The notes: generated by a model not told the origin, from the sequence alone. 64,000 bases of DNA from SSF14 sp037045585 (GCA_037045585.1 JBAOIR010000022.1:86189-150188), one strand, 5' to 3'; positions 18,026 to 27,738 are shown, counted from the first letter of the stretch. Translations and numbers: made by a program.

Positions 18026-19657
18026 ATGGCACTGACCGAGACCCGACCGCAAGCTGCTGGCGCCGCGAGCCGTCCCGATGGCGGTGCCCCCGAGCGCACG
18101 CAGGTGACGGCCGTCGAGAAGGTGCTCGGCACCGGCGACCACAAGACGATCGGCCGCATCTTCATTGGTGCGTCGCTCCTGTTCGTCATGTCCGACCTGG
18201 TGATGGCGGCCCTCGTCAACCTGCAGGCGTCTGCCGGTGGTGACTTCCTCGAAGCCACCATCGCCAACCGCCTGTCGTTGAACCACCCGCTCGGCCTCCT
18301 CCTCTGCGGCGCGTTGCCGCTGATGCTCGGCCTGGCGATCTACCTGGTGCCGTTGCAGGTGGGCTCCCCCACCATCGCCTTCCCCCGAGCCGCTGCGGCG
18401 TCGTTGTGGGGCTGGCTCCTCGGCACGGTGCTCTTCGTCGTGGCGCTCCTCGTCAAGGGCTCCTACGGCGGCTCGAGCGAGACCATGACCCGCCTCGGCC
18501 ACGTCAGCGTCGGTCTCGTGGTGCTGTCGCTGCTCACGGGCGTGCTCACCGTCATGGTCACGGTGGTGAGCCACCGGCCGGCGGGGATGACGCTGTCGCG
18601 GGTTCCCTTCTTCTCGTTCTCGATGCTGGTGACCGGCGCCCTCTGGCTCGCCACCCTCCCCGTGCTCCTCGCCGACATCACGCTCTGGCAGATCCGTCGC
18701 CCCGGCCCGTCGGACTTCGAGTTCGGCGCCTACCCGGCGATCGAGTGGGTGTTCCACCAGCCGGCGATCTACATCGCGGCGATTCCGCTCCTCGGGATCT
18801 TCGCCGACGTCTGCGGTTCGCTGAGCGGTCAGCGCCAGCGGAACTACACCGTCATCCAATCGCTGATCGTCGCCTTCGGTGCGTTGTCGTTCGGCCCCTG
18901 GGCCCAAGGCGACGCCGCTCGTGAGACCCTCATGTGGATCGTGGCGGCCGTGGCGATCGCCCTCCCCGTCATCGCCGTGCTCGGTGGCTCGATCGACACC
19001 CTCCGCCGAGGGAAGCTGGCAGTCAACGGTGGCCTCATCCTCACCCTGTCGTCGATCCTCGTGCTGCTGCTCGCCGTCGTCGCCGGCGCCCTCCAGGGTC
19101 TCGCCACCATCGGCAACAAGGATCAGCTGTTCGACCTGTTCGCCGGCGGATTCACGACGCTGACCCCGAGCACGCCCAGCAGTGGCCCCGGGGTCGCCGT
19201 GGGCCAGTTCTACCTCGTCATCGCCGCCGTCGTGCTCGGTGGACTCGGTGCCACGTTCCACTGGGGCAGCCGCATCTGGAAGGGTGGCCTGCCCTCGGGT
19301 GCTGCCCTCGCCCTGGCCCCGCTCGGTCTGCTCGGTGGCCTCGCCTTCGGTATCGGCCACGTTGTGATCGGCATTGCCCAGCCCGACGCTGATGGCGCCA
19401 AGGCCCTCGCCGCGGTGTCGGGCGTCGGCGCCATCGTGCTGGCCGTCGCTGTGCTCGGGGGCCTCGGCGCCGTGGTGGCCGTCGCTGCCGGCAAGTCGAA
19501 CGAGACCAGTGACCCGGCGACGGGCCCCGAGGCGCTCGGCGGCACGTTCGAGTGGCTGACCGCTTCGCCCCCCGCGACCGGCAACTTCACGATCGACCTC
19601 CCGACGGTCGAGAGCGAGTACCCCGTCCTCGACCGGAACGATCAAGGAGCCAACTGA
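18026..19657 (+). CDS. Cytochrome oxidase subunit I-like protein lacking active-site ligands
   Basis: Polytopic membrane protein of 543 residues that aligns by eye with heme-copper oxidase subunit I. The stretch NHPLGLLLCGALPLMLG then IYLVPLQVGSPTIAFPR matches helix II-III of CtaD, and VFHQPAIYIAAIPLLGIFADV matches the HPEVYI region. The paired CuB histidines and the HxH pair of the heme ligand helix, both present in ctaD here, are missing. It therefore cannot reduce oxygen in the normal way. It is followed by a subunit III-like gene and then the complete caa3 operon. It is probably a structural or assembly partner; role unknown. Confidence 0.75.
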   Translation: MALTETRPQAAGAASRPDGGAPERTQVTAVEKVLGTGDHKTIGRIFIGASLLFVMSDLVMAALVNLQASAGGDFLEATIANRLSLNHPLGLLLCGALPLMLGLAIYLVPLQVGSPTIAFPRAAAASLWGWLLGTVLFVVALLVKGSYGGSSETMTRLGHVSVGLVVLSLLTGVLTVMVTVVSHRPAGMTLSRVPFFSFSMLVTGALWLATLPVLLADITLWQIRRPGPSDFEFGAYPAIEWVFHQPAIYIAAIPLLGIFADVCGSLSGQRQRNYTVIQSLIVAFGALSFGPWAQGDAARETLMWIVAAVAIALPVIAVLGGSIDTLRRGKLAVNGGLILTLSSILVLLLAVVAGALQGLATIGNKDQLFDLFAGGFTTLTPSTPSSGPGVAVGQFYLVIAAVVLGGLGATFHWGSRIWKGGLPSGAALALAPLGLLGGLAFGIGHVVIGIAQPDADGAKALAAVSGVGAIVLAVAVLGGLGAVVAVAAGKSNETSDPATGPEALGGTFEWLTASPPATGNFTIDLPTVESEYPVLDRNDQGAN

Positions 19658-20235
19658 TGGCGCTCATCCCGGCCACCCTCACCGCGCCGCCGCTGCCGCG
19701 TCGTCGGCAGCTGCTCTTCGGCACCGCCTTCGCCGCCGTCGGCGTGGGCATGTTCGAGCTGGCACTCGTCGGTACCTACCTCGCCGAGCGCTCGGCGCAC
19801 CGCGCGACGTGGCTCACCGAGAACGTCATCCCGTTGACGCAGCCCAACATGCAGCTCGGCACCTTGGTGCTCGGCTCGATCTTCATCCAGTGGGCGGTGT
19901 GGGCCATCGCCCGCAACGAGCGCGGCCAGGCCTACCTCGGCCTCGGGCTCACCCTGCTCATGGGGGCAGCGTTCCTGAACCAGACCACCTTCCTCTGGAA
20001 GACGGTCGGGCTGCGCATGGCGCAGCAGGAAGGTCCCACGTTCTACGCCGCGACCGGCGCCCACTTCGCGATCGTCGGCATTGCCATGGCGTTCATCGTG
20101 CTGATGGGCATCCGGACGCTCGGTGGTCAGTTCTCCTCGAGGCTGCCGGACGGTGTGTCCGCCGCAGCTCTGTTCTGGCACGTGTCCGTCGCTCTGTACT
20201 CGGTGCTCTGGCTCGCCGTGTACATCATGAAGTAA
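19657..20235 (+). CDS. Cytochrome oxidase subunit III-like protein
   Basis: Membrane protein of 192 residues with five helices. The ending ALFWHVSVALYSVLWLAVYIMK matches the subunit III C-terminus, and helix I (GMFELALVGTYLAERS) resembles its N-terminal part. It is shorter than classical CtaE, which is also present downstream. The ATG overlaps the previous stop (TGATG), with an AAGGAG ribosome site at about 19644. It probably forms a pair with the subunit I-like protein. Confidence 0.75.
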   Translation: MALIPATLTAPPLPRRRQLLFGTAFAAVGVGMFELALVGTYLAERSAHRATWLTENVIPLTQPNMQLGTLVLGSIFIQWAVWAIARNERGQAYLGLGLTLLMGAAFLNQTTFLWKTVGLRMAQQEGPTFYAATGAHFAIVGIAMAFIVLMGIRTLGGQFSSRLPDGVSAAALFWHVSVALYSVLWLAVYIMK

Positions 20236-20248
20236 CCGGGGTCTCCTG

Positions 20249-21136
20249 ATGCTCACTCGTGGTGCAAAGTTGTTCTTCGGCCTGGCGATCGCCGGGCTGT
20301 TCGGTGCGCTCGTCTACGGCGTCATCACCAATGGGCTCGCCCATGGTGGTGTGGTCGAGGTCCTCACCGGTGATGGCGCCGTCAACGCGGTGCTCGGTCC
20401 GCTGACCGTCGGCTACAAGGGCGGCGTCGGCGACCAGCTCGGCTACACCCTGTTCATGGGGTTCGCCCTCAGCTCGGCGGCGATGGGGTTCGCCTCCCTC
20501 GCCTTCCGTGACGGCGACCCCGAAGCGCTCGCCGAGCTGGCCCACAGCGATGCCGTGCCGCCGGTGGCAGAACCCAACGACCTCAGCCAGTGGCCGATCG
20601 TGACCGCCTTCTCGCTGGCCCTCATGACCCTCGGCCTCGCCGTGGGCCCGGTGCTGTTCAGCATCGGTGCGGCAGCGCTCGCCATCGCCGCCATCGAGTG
20701 GGCCATCAAGTCGTGGTCCGAGCGGGCGACCGGCGACCCCGAGGTCAACCGCACGATCCGCAACCGCATGATGTACCCCGTCGAACTCCCGACGGCCGGT
20801 CTCATCCTCATCGCCATCGTGGTGTATTGCTTCTCCCGCATCCTGCTCACGTCCTCCAAGGACGGCGCGGCGTTGGTTGCATCGGTCATCGGCCTTCTCA
20901 TCTTCGCCGTCGCCGTCCTCATCGGCACCCGCCCGCAGGTGCGCCGCGGCGCCCTTGTCGGAGCGTTGCTCGTCGGCGCTGCCGCTGTGCTCGCGATCGG
21001 CATCTACGGCGGTGTGAAGGGCGAGCATCCCCTCGAGCACGAGGGCGGCGAGGGCGAGCACGCCAGCGCCCTGGTGCAGACGGGCACGCCCAATTACTCA
21101 ACCGGTCGCTCCCTGGGAGAAACTGACGCATCATGA
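20249..21136 (+). CDS. Unknown polytopic membrane protein in oxidase operon
   Basis: Protein of 295 residues with about seven hydrophobic helices and a charged tail rich in His, Glu and Gly (GEHPLEHEGGEGEHAS). No conserved metal motif or known family is visible. It begins 13 bases after the subunit III-like gene, and its stop overlaps the ctaC start, so it is part of the operon. A structural or assembly role in the oxidase is likely but unproven. Confidence 0.6.
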   Translation: MLTRGAKLFFGLAIAGLFGALVYGVITNGLAHGGVVEVLTGDGAVNAVLGPLTVGYKGGVGDQLGYTLFMGFALSSAAMGFASLAFRDGDPEALAELAHSDAVPPVAEPNDLSQWPIVTAFSLALMTLGLAVGPVLFSIGAAALAIAAIEWAIKSWSERATGDPEVNRTIRNRMMYPVELPTAGLILIAIVVYCFSRILLTSSKDGAALVASVIGLLIFAVAVLIGTRPQVRRGALVGALLVGAAAVLAIGIYGGVKGEHPLEHEGGEGEHASALVQTGTPNYSTGRSLGETDAS

Positions 21137-22362
21137 TTGACCGACTTGCGACGAGCCGAGCCGCCAGGCGAGGCGACCAGGCAGGGCAGCGCCCCTTCTC
21201 CCGCCGGCTCCGGCTGGTGGGTTCCAGCGCACTCGTGGCGACGACGTTGGTCGTTGCCGGCTGTGGAGCGCTCCGCGACGACGAGGGCCGCCCCCTCACC
21301 ACGCTCGACCCCAAGGGCGTCCAGAGCAACCGCATCGACGACCTGGTGACCCCGGTGTTCGCCGTGGCCGGCATCGTGTTCGTGCTGGTGCTCGGCGCGG
21401 TCGCGATCTTCGCGATCAAGTTCCGCCGCAAGCCCGGCGATGTCGACGGTGTCGACGAGCCGGTGCAGATCCACGGCATCCCCCGCCTCGAATGGGCGTG
21501 GACGATCGCTCCTGCCATCCTCCTCGGAGCCCTCGCCGTCCTCAACGTCCAGACCATCTGGAAGCTCGAGGAGCGTGACAAGGACGCCCTCACCGTCGAG
21601 GTGTACGGCCAGCAGTGGTGGTGGGAGTACCGCTACGACGTCAACGACGACGGCAAGCCCGACGTCATCACCGCCAACCAGATGGTGATTCCCGCCGGTC
21701 GGCAGATCAACCTCGTCATCCGGTCGAACGACGTGATCCACTCGTTCTGGATCCCGTCGCTCAACGGCAAGAAGGACGCGGTGCCCGGTCGCACCCACGT
21801 CTGGAGCCTCGAGGCCGACAAGCCGGGTCTGTACCAGGGCACCTGCACCGAGTTCTGCGGCCTGTCCCACGCGTACATGCGGATGGAGGTCAAGGCCGTC
21901 CCCGCCGCCGACTACGAGACGTGGCTCGAGGAGCAGCAGAAGCCGGCCGAGGTGCCGACCGATGACACTCCCGACGACACGACCGACAACTCGTTGGTGT
22001 TCACGGGCTACACCGAGTTCAAGAACAACTGCGCTCAGTGCCACCAGGTCGATGGCCTCGGCTACGACAAGGAACTCAACGACGGCACCCCCGATCCCGA
22101 CTACGGCGGTGCGAACCATCCCCTCACCTCGGGCAACGCGCCGAACCTCACGCACCTCATGAGCCGCAACAAGTTCGCCGGCAACCTGTTCGACCTGTAC
22201 ACCGAGGACGGCCAGGTCAACACCAGCAACCTCGGCAACTGGCTGCGCAACCCGAAGAACATGAAGCCGATGGCACCCGACGAGAACCGCGGCATGCCCA
22301 ACCTGAACCTCACCTCCGACCAGATCGAAGCTCTGGTCGCCTACCTCTCGACGCTCAAGTAG
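21133..22362 (+). CDS. ctaC: Cytochrome c oxidase subunit II with fused cytochrome c (caa3 type)
   Basis: Electron-entry subunit of 409 residues. An N-terminal lipobox (VVAGC, Cys44) is followed by two membrane helices. The CuA domain contains VYGQQWWWEYRY, DVIHSFWIPSLNGK and the copper motif CTEFCGLSHAYM. The C-terminal domain (about 300-409) is a class I cytochrome c with CAQCH and a distal methionine (KPMAP or GMPNLN). This fusion defines a caa3-type oxidase. The start overlaps the previous gene by ATGA. Confidence 0.95.
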   Translation: MIDRLATSRAARRGDQAGQRPFSRRLRLVGSSALVATTLVVAGCGALRDDEGRPLTTLDPKGVQSNRIDDLVTPVFAVAGIVFVLVLGAVAIFAIKFRRKPGDVDGVDEPVQIHGIPRLEWAWTIAPAILLGALAVLNVQTIWKLEERDKDALTVEVYGQQWWWEYRYDVNDDGKPDVITANQMVIPAGRQINLVIRSNDVIHSFWIPSLNGKKDAVPGRTHVWSLEADKPGLYQGTCTEFCGLSHAYMRMEVKAVPAADYETWLEEQQKPAEVPTDDTPDDTTDNSLVFTGYTEFKNNCAQCHQVDGLGYDKELNDGTPDPDYGGANHPLTSGNAPNLTHLMSRNKFAGNLFDLYTEDGQVNTSNLGNWLRNPKNMKPMAPDENRGMPNLNLTSDQIEALVAYLSTLK

Positions 22363-22371
22363 AGGATCGAC

Positions 22372-24427
22372 ATGGCAATCGTAGAAGCCCGTACCCCGCT
22401 GGCCATCGAGGCCGCCGAGCCCGAGGTGAAGCCGTTCGGCGTCTTCGCCCGACCCACCGGTGCCCAGACCGGTTGGAAGAGCTGGCTCACCTCAGTCGAT
22501 CACAAGAAGATCGGCATCATGTACGGCATCGGGTCGATGTTCTTCTTCTTCATCGGCGGCGGTGAGGCGCTGCTGATCCGCCTTCAGCTGGCCCGGCCCA
22601 ACCAGAAGCTGCTCTCCGCCGAGCTGTACAACCAGGTCTTCACCATGCACGGCGTGACCATGGTGTTCCTCGTCGTGATGCCCATGGCGGCGGCCTTCGC
22701 CAACTACCTGCTGCCGCTGCAGATCGGGGCCCGCGACGTTGCGTTCCCCCGGCTCAACGCCTTCAGCTTCTGGTGCTGGCTCTTCGGCGCGATCTTCTTC
22801 AACTCGTCGTGGTTCCTCGGCGGCGGCGCCGACGGCGGCTGGTTCAACTACGCCCCCAACAACGGCGTGCTGTACTCGACGAGCCACGGCATCGACTTCT
22901 ACGCCATCGGCCTGCTCATCACCGGCATCGCGTCGCTGGTCTCGGCGGTCAACCTGATCGTGACGGTGCTCAACCTCCGGGCGCCGGGCATGACCTGGTT
23001 CAAGCTGCCGGTGTTCACCTGGATGACCCTGGTCACCCAGTTCCTGCTGCTGTTCGCCCTGCCCGGTCATCACCGTGGCGCTGTTCCTGCTCATGTTCGA
23101 CCGGCTCTTCGGCTCGAACTTCTTCGACGCCGCCAACGGTGGCGACCCGATGCTGTGGCAGCACCTCTTCTGGATCTTCGGACATCCAGAGGTGTACATC
23201 ATGATCCTGCCGAGCTTCGGCATCGTGTCCGAGATCATCCCGGTGTTCAGCCGCAAGCCGCTGTTCGGCTACCCCTTCATGGTGGTCTCCGGCATCGCCA
23301 TCGGCTTCATGGGCTGGGGTGTGTGGGCGCACCACATGTTCGCCTCGGGCATGGGCCCGATGTCGGTCATGGCGTTCTCGCTCTCGACGATGTTCATCGC
23401 CGTGCCGACGGGTGTGAAGATCCTGAACTGGCTGGCCACGATGTACGGCGGCCGGTTGAAGTTCGCGACGCCGATGCTGTTCTCCGTCGGCCTCGTCTCC
23501 ATGTTCACCATCGGCGGCCTGTCGGGTGTGACCCACGCGTTCGCCCCGGCCGACACCCAGCAGACCGACACCTACTACATCGTCGCCCACTTCCACTACG
23601 TGCTCTTCGGTGGCGCGCTGCTCGGCCTGTTCGGCGGCTTCTACTTCTGGTGGCCGAAGATCTTCGGGTACTTCCTCAACGAGCGATGGGGCAAGGTCCA
23701 CTTCTGGGTCACGCTCATCGGCTTCAACCTCACCTTCGGCCCGATGCACGTCCTCGGCCTGCAGGGCATGAGCCGTCGCTACTTCACCTACTCCGCCGAC
23801 CAGGGCTTCAGCTTCTGGAACATGGTGGCGTCCGTCGGTGCGTTCACCATCGCCGTCGGCCTGCTCGTCTTCATGTCGAACGTCTGGAAGAGCCACAAGG
23901 CGTTCAAGAAGGAGCCCGTACGAGGTGCCCGCCGATCCGTGGGACGCCCGCAGCCTCGAGTGGATGATCCCGTCGCCGGTCCCGGAGTACAACTTCGACG
24001 AGATCCCCGAGATCCACGAACTCGACGACTTCTGGCACCGCAAGTACGGCCACGACGAGGACGGCCGGCTGGTCCGCATCGCCAAGACCGAGGACATCGT
24101 CCAGAAGCCGGGCGCCACGGGCATCCACCTGCCGTCACCGTCGTACTGGCCGATCGTCCTGTCCGCCGGTCTGCCGTTCATCGGCTACGGCATCATCTTC
24201 GACTACTGGTGGGCGGTCCTCGGGTGCCTGATCACCGATCGCCGGCTTCCTCGGCTGGATCCTCGAACCGTCGACCGACCCCGAGGACCATCACGCCGAT
24301 CACGGCGCCCACGACGACCACGGTGCCCACGAGCTCGAGGCGGGCGATGAGCAGCCGGCGCTGGTCCGGTGCCGTGACCGGCGATGCCGCCGATGCGCCC
24401 GCCGCCGAAGCATCCGACCCCGAGTGA
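22372..24427 (+). CDS. ctaD: Cytochrome c oxidase subunit I with C-terminal extension (several frameshifts)
   Basis: Catalytic subunit. Motifs in order: heme-a ligand helix (TMHGVTMVFLVVMP), FGHPEVYIMILP (CuB His and cross-linked Tyr), WAHHMF (CuB pair), and VAHFHYVLFGG (heme ligands). The canonical tail VPADPWDARSLEWMIPSPVP follows, then an extra region of two helices ending in a His/Asp-rich segment. The frame changes near 23065 (two bases missing), 23922, 24235 and 24375. Because all catalytic motifs are intact between the breaks, these are probably sequence errors. ctaE follows after 11 bases. Confidence 0.92.
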
Positions 24428-24438
24428 GGAGACGTCCG

Positions 24439-25116
24439 GTGACTGACACGCTCGAGAACACGAGCCACGACATCGAGGACCCGAACTTCGACATCGAGTC
24501 GGTGGGCCACACCCACCTGCCCACCAACACGGGCGTCTCGAACGAGAAGCTCGGCATGTGGGTCTTCCTCGGGTCCGAGTGCCTCATGTTCGGTGGCCTC
24601 ATCTCCACCTACATGCTGTACAAGAACCGTCCCGGCGCCATCGAGTCCGTCCGGGGCCGCGACATCGTGTCGAGTTCGGTCCGGCCGTCGGATCTGTTCG
24701 ACATCCCGTTCACCTCGGTGACGTCGTTCGTGCTGTTGGCCTCGTCGCTCACGATGGTGCTCGCGGTGAACGCCGCCGCTCGCAACGACATGCAGCGCAT
24801 GCGGATCTGGCTCGGGTCGACCGCAGCTCTCGGATCGCTCTTCATCGGCGGTCAGGTGTACGAGTTCACGACCTTCCACCGCGAGGGCCTGGGCTTCACG
24901 ACGAACGTGGCCAGCTCGGCGTTCTTCACCCTCACCGGGTTCCACGGTGTCCACGTGACCATCGGCATCCTGATGTTGGTGGTTACCATCGCCATGTCGA
25001 TCCGAGGTCGAATCCCGCATTCCCGGGCCGAAGCCGTCGAGATCGTCGGTCTGTACTGGCACTTCGTCGACGTGGTGTGGATCCTGATCTTCACCATCGT
25101 CTACCTGATCAAGTAA
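24439..25116 (+). CDS. ctaE: Cytochrome c oxidase subunit III
   Basis: Membrane protein of 225 residues. LGMWVFLGSECLMFGGLISTY is the helix with the conserved glutamate, and GFHGVHVTIGILML and YWHFVDVVWILIFTIVYL are standard. The GTG start at 24439 follows a GAGGAG ribosome site at about 24425. It is part of the cta operon. Confidence 0.95.
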   Translation: MTDTLENTSHDIEDPNFDIESVGHTHLPTNTGVSNEKLGMWVFLGSECLMFGGLISTYMLYKNRPGAIESVRGRDIVSSSVRPSDLFDIPFTSVTSFVLLASSLTMVLAVNAAARNDMQRMRIWLGSTAALGSLFIGGQVYEFTTFHREGLGFTTNVASSAFFTLTGFHGVHVTIGILMLVVTIAMSIRGRIPHSRAEAVEIVGLYWHFVDVVWILIFTIVYLIK

Positions 25117-25126
25117 TCGAGGACGC

Positions 25127-25558
25127 ATGGCTGCCATCACTGCAACCGACGCCCACGGCGCTCACGACGAGCATCCGTCCGACGTCGTCTATTGGAAGGT
25201 CTTCGGTGTCCTCCTGGCGCTGACGGCGCTCGAGGTGTCCACCTACTGGTGGCCCGAGGACTGGCACAAGGTCACCGCGGTGCTCTTGATCATCATGATG
25301 GTGATCAAGTTCGCTACCGTTGCCCTCTACTTCATGCACCTCAAGTCGGACGCGGCGATCCTCAAGCGGGTCTTCATCGCCGGCATGTTCCTGGCCGTGG
25401 CGGTCTATATCGCGGTGCTCGGAGCGATGGTGTTCTTCAACGACTCGGGAACGGCGATCCAGGGGGGCACCGGGTTCAACGACCCGCCCCGCGAGAAGCC
25501 GCTGCCGCCGCCCGCGACGGACCCGCCGCCGATCATCCGCGACACCGGCCAACATTGA
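25127..25558 (+). CDS. Cytochrome c oxidase subunit IV (bacterial COX4 type)
   Basis: Protein of 143 residues with three membrane helices. VYWKVFGVLLALTALEV and KFATVALYFMHLKSD are characteristic of the small prokaryotic subunit IV/CyoD-like family. A Pro-rich tail (PREKPLPPPATDPPP) is added. It is the last gene of the oxidase operon and is followed by a strong hairpin. Confidence 0.88.
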   Translation: MAAITATDAHGAHDEHPSDVVYWKVFGVLLALTALEVSTYWWPEDWHKVTAVLLIIMMVIKFATVALYFMHLKSDAAILKRVFIAGMFLAVAVYIAVLGAMVFFNDSGTAIQGGTGFNDPPREKPLPPPATDPPPIIRDTGQH

Positions 25559-25633
25559 TGGCCTCGGCCACCTTCGCTAGGTACGGTCGCTTCGCTCCCT
25601 ACTTTCGCTCCGGTACCTCGGCCGGGTAGTCCT

Positions 25634-25670
25634 TACATCGGCGTCGGCTCTCAGAGCCGGCGCCGATGTA
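25634..25670. terminator. Bidirectional hairpin terminator
   Basis: Stem of 17 base pairs (tacatcggcgtcggctc / gagccggcgccgatgta, one G-T pair) with a 3-base loop, between the convergent subunit IV gene and the ABC-2 permease. There is no long T run, as is common in GC-rich actinobacteria. Confidence 0.75.
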
Positions 25671-25708
25671 GCGTCTGGGCCCAGGCCAGTATCAGTCCCA
25701 ACTGCTGT

Positions 25709-26431
25709 TCAGTCCCAACTGAAGCGCCAGGCGGCGAGGAGCGGCATGACCACCGCCCAGGCCGTCAGGACGAGCCATGAGGCGCCGTGGACGTGCTCGC
25801 CCTGCTGGAGCGAGCCGATCATGACGTCGGCGAGCGGGGCGGCGGGGAACACCTTGGCAACGGCCTGCAGCGCCTCGGGCATCTTGTCGAACGGCACGAC
25901 CATGCCCCCGGTCACCATCAGGGCGAGGTAGATGCCGTTGCACGCAGCGAGGTTCGTCATCCCGCCCAACGTGCCGGCCATGAAGAGGGCGAGCCCGCCG
26001 AAGGCTGCGGTACCCAGCACGGCGCCGAGGACGGCCGTTGGCCAGCCGCCCGACGGCGACCACCCGAGGAGGAGCCCCGTCGGGATGAGGATGGCCCATT
26101 GCCCGAACTCGATCGTCAACACTGCGGCGAACTTGGCGAGCACCCATCGGGGACGACCGAGTGGGGTCGCACCGAGTCGCTTCAGCACGCCGTAGAAGCG
26201 CTCGAACCCGGTGCTGATGCCGAGGCTCACGAGCGCCGACGACATGACCGCCAAGCCGAGCACGGCCGGTGCGAGGAACTCGACCGGGTCGACGTCGTCG
26301 CTGTTGAGCACCTTCACCTTCGAGAAGAAGATGAGGAGCCCGAGCGGGATGAACAGATTGACGAGGAGCTGCTCCCCATTGCGCAGGCTGAGCGCGAGCT
26401 CGATCCGGTATTGAGCGATCGTGGCCCTCAT
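25709..26431 (-). CDS. ABC-2 type exporter permease
   Basis: Membrane protein of 240 residues with six helices, ABC-2 (DrrB-like) type. Examples are EQLLVNLFIPLGLLIFFSKV, FYGVLKRLGATPLGRPRWV and ALMVTGGMVVPFDKMP, the last a conserved extracellular loop region. Its ATG overlaps a TGA in another frame (ATGA at 26428-26431), as expected if an ABC ATPase gene lay upstream; only about 25 codons of such a gene could be present before the contig switches composition. It is the last actinobacterial gene before the join. Confidence 0.85.
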   Translation of the reverse strand: MRATIAQYRIELALSLRNGEQLLVNLFIPLGLLIFFSKVKVLNSDDVDPVEFLAPAVLGLAVMSSALVSLGISTGFERFYGVLKRLGATPLGRPRWVLAKFAAVLTIEFGQWAILIPTGLLLGWSPSGGWPTAVLGAVLGTAAFGGLALFMAGTLGGMTNLAACNGIYLALMVTGGMVVPFDKMPEALQAVAKVFPAAPLADVMIGSLQQGEHVHGASWLVLTAWAVVMPLLAAWRFSWD

Positions 26432-26494
26432 GGAGCGTCCGCCGAATGTCCCCGTCGGCGCGTCCTGGCCCCGCCGCGGCCGCCCCGGCGGGAA

Positions 26495-26515
26495 CCTGAT
26501 CCTCGACAATTGGCA
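26495..26515. other. Composition and phylum switch; probable chimeric join
   Basis: Sequence left of this point is extremely GC-rich; from about 26,505 it is near 50% GC and stays so to the end. An open frame passes through the point by chance, turning a non-coding-looking GC-rich stretch (PRRGRPGGNLIL) into a conserved dipeptidase. I see no tRNA, integrase or repeat at the junction. Confidence 0.8.
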
Positions 26516-27236
26516 TTCTCCAGCTCCCGCAGGGGGTGGACATCCCGTAGGCATGGTGGTGCTCATGGAAGGCGCGGAAGGAATCCGCACCCCATCGGAA
26601 CTGGAAGAATGGTATGAGCTTGGCGTGCGCTTGATCGGCCCTGCCTGGGTTGGCACACGTTACAGTGGAGGCTGGAAAGAACCCGGTCCCCTAACCAGTG
26701 ACGGCCGAAAACTGCTCTCTGCAATGGCAGATTACAATTTTATTCTTGATATCAGCCATATGGATCAGCAAGCCATTCTGGAAGCATTTGATAGCTATCG
26801 CTGCTCAATTGTCGGCACGCATGGAAACTGTTTATCCTTATTACCAAACTCAAATTCAAACCGGCATTTCTCTGACCGAGTCATTGAAGGAGTCATTGAA
26901 CGGGATGGCGTCATTGGAGTCGTTCCTTTCAATTCCTATCTGCAGGCCGGTTGGACTGTTGGCAAAAATGATCGAACTGAAGTGCCACTCCACTTTGTCG
27001 CAGATCATATTGACCACATCTGCCAGATCGCCGGAGATGCGCTCCATGCCGGCATTGGCTCAGATTTCGACGGCGGCTTTGGCCTGCAATCGGTTCCGCC
27101 AGAAATTGATACCGTAGCTGATCTTCAAAATCTGGTATCCTTACTGCAAGCACGCGGCTATTCTGAAACGGATATTGAAAATATTTTTAGCGGAAACTGG
27201 CTAACGCGCCTGAAAAGGGACCTGCCAACCTCATGA
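26505..27236 (+). CDS. Membrane dipeptidase, peptidase M19 family (5' truncated)
   Basis: C-terminal two thirds of an M19 (renal dipeptidase-like) zinc enzyme. Visible motifs are VGMVVLMEGAEGI, RLIGPAWVGTRYSGG, FILDISHMDQQAI (metal His), IVGTHGN and HAGIGSDFDGGFG near the end. M19 proteins normally begin about 100-150 residues earlier, with the HxD metal site, which is missing because the contig changes source here. The stop overlaps the next start (ATGA). Confidence 0.85.
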   Translation, partial: DNWHSPAPAGGGHPVGMVVLMEGAEGIRTPSELEEWYELGVRLIGPAWVGTRYSGGWKEPGPLTSDGRKLLSAMADYNFILDISHMDQQAILEAFDSYRCSIVGTHGNCLSLLPNSNSNRHFSDRVIEGVIERDGVIGVVPFNSYLQAGWTVGKNDRTEVPLHFVADHIDHICQIAGDALHAGIGSDFDGGFGLQSVPPEIDTVADLQNLVSLLQARGYSETDIENIFSGNWLTRLKRDLPTS

Positions 27237-27736
27237 CAAATAATCAACCTATACCCGCATCCACACCTGTGGAAACCACACCCCGCGTGGATAATTCCTC
27301 ACCCACACCGCGTATTCGTGTGAGTATTATTGTCACACTTATGGGACTGGTGGTCTTTGCGATCGGCGCCAAGCCAGACTTGTTCGGCTGGGATCGCAGT
27401 CCTGTGGTTGGATTCGTACAGATCGCTGTTTTCCTGATCGGGCTGGCAATCATTTGCATGGGCGGATACGTCAGCCTGCTGACATTATGGTGGGGTCATG
27501 AACGCACCATCACTTCCGATATCGGCTCAAGACTAGTCGCTACTGGATATGTAATTGCGGTCTTTGCAGGTCTGGCTGATATTTTTGGAATGGGATCACA
27601 ATCATTTCCACAATCTCCATATTTTGGTCCATGGCAGGCCTCGGGTGTTTTGATCGGTCAGGGAATCATTGCACTGGGATTCCTGCTGTTGATCCCCATA
27701 AATATCCAAAAGAATTCGAAGAGAATTGACAGTTAA
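27233..27736 (+). CDS. Small membrane protein of unknown function
   Basis: Protein of 167 residues with a polar Pro/Thr-rich N-terminus and four membrane helices (VSIIVTLMGLVVFAIGA, FVQIAVFLIGLAIICMGG, ATGYVIAVFAGLADIFGM and VLIGQGIIALGFLLLIPI). Translation is coupled to the dipeptidase by a 4-base overlap. No family is recognised. A terminator follows directly. Confidence 0.65.
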   Translation: MTNNQPIPASTPVETTPRVDNSSPTPRIRVSIIVTLMGLVVFAIGAKPDLFGWDRSPVVGFVQIAVFLIGLAIICMGGYVSLLTLWWGHERTITSDIGSRLVATGYVIAVFAGLADIFGMGSQSFPQSPYFGPWQASGVLIGQGIIALGFLLLIPINIQKNSKRIDS

Positions 27737-27738
27737 AC

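Noticed and set aside
18005..19645. Long minus-strand reading frame (546 codons) rich in Glu, Arg, His and Gly
   Set aside because: It is the antisense shadow of the subunit I-like gene in GC-rich DNA; no domain, and low-complexity composition.
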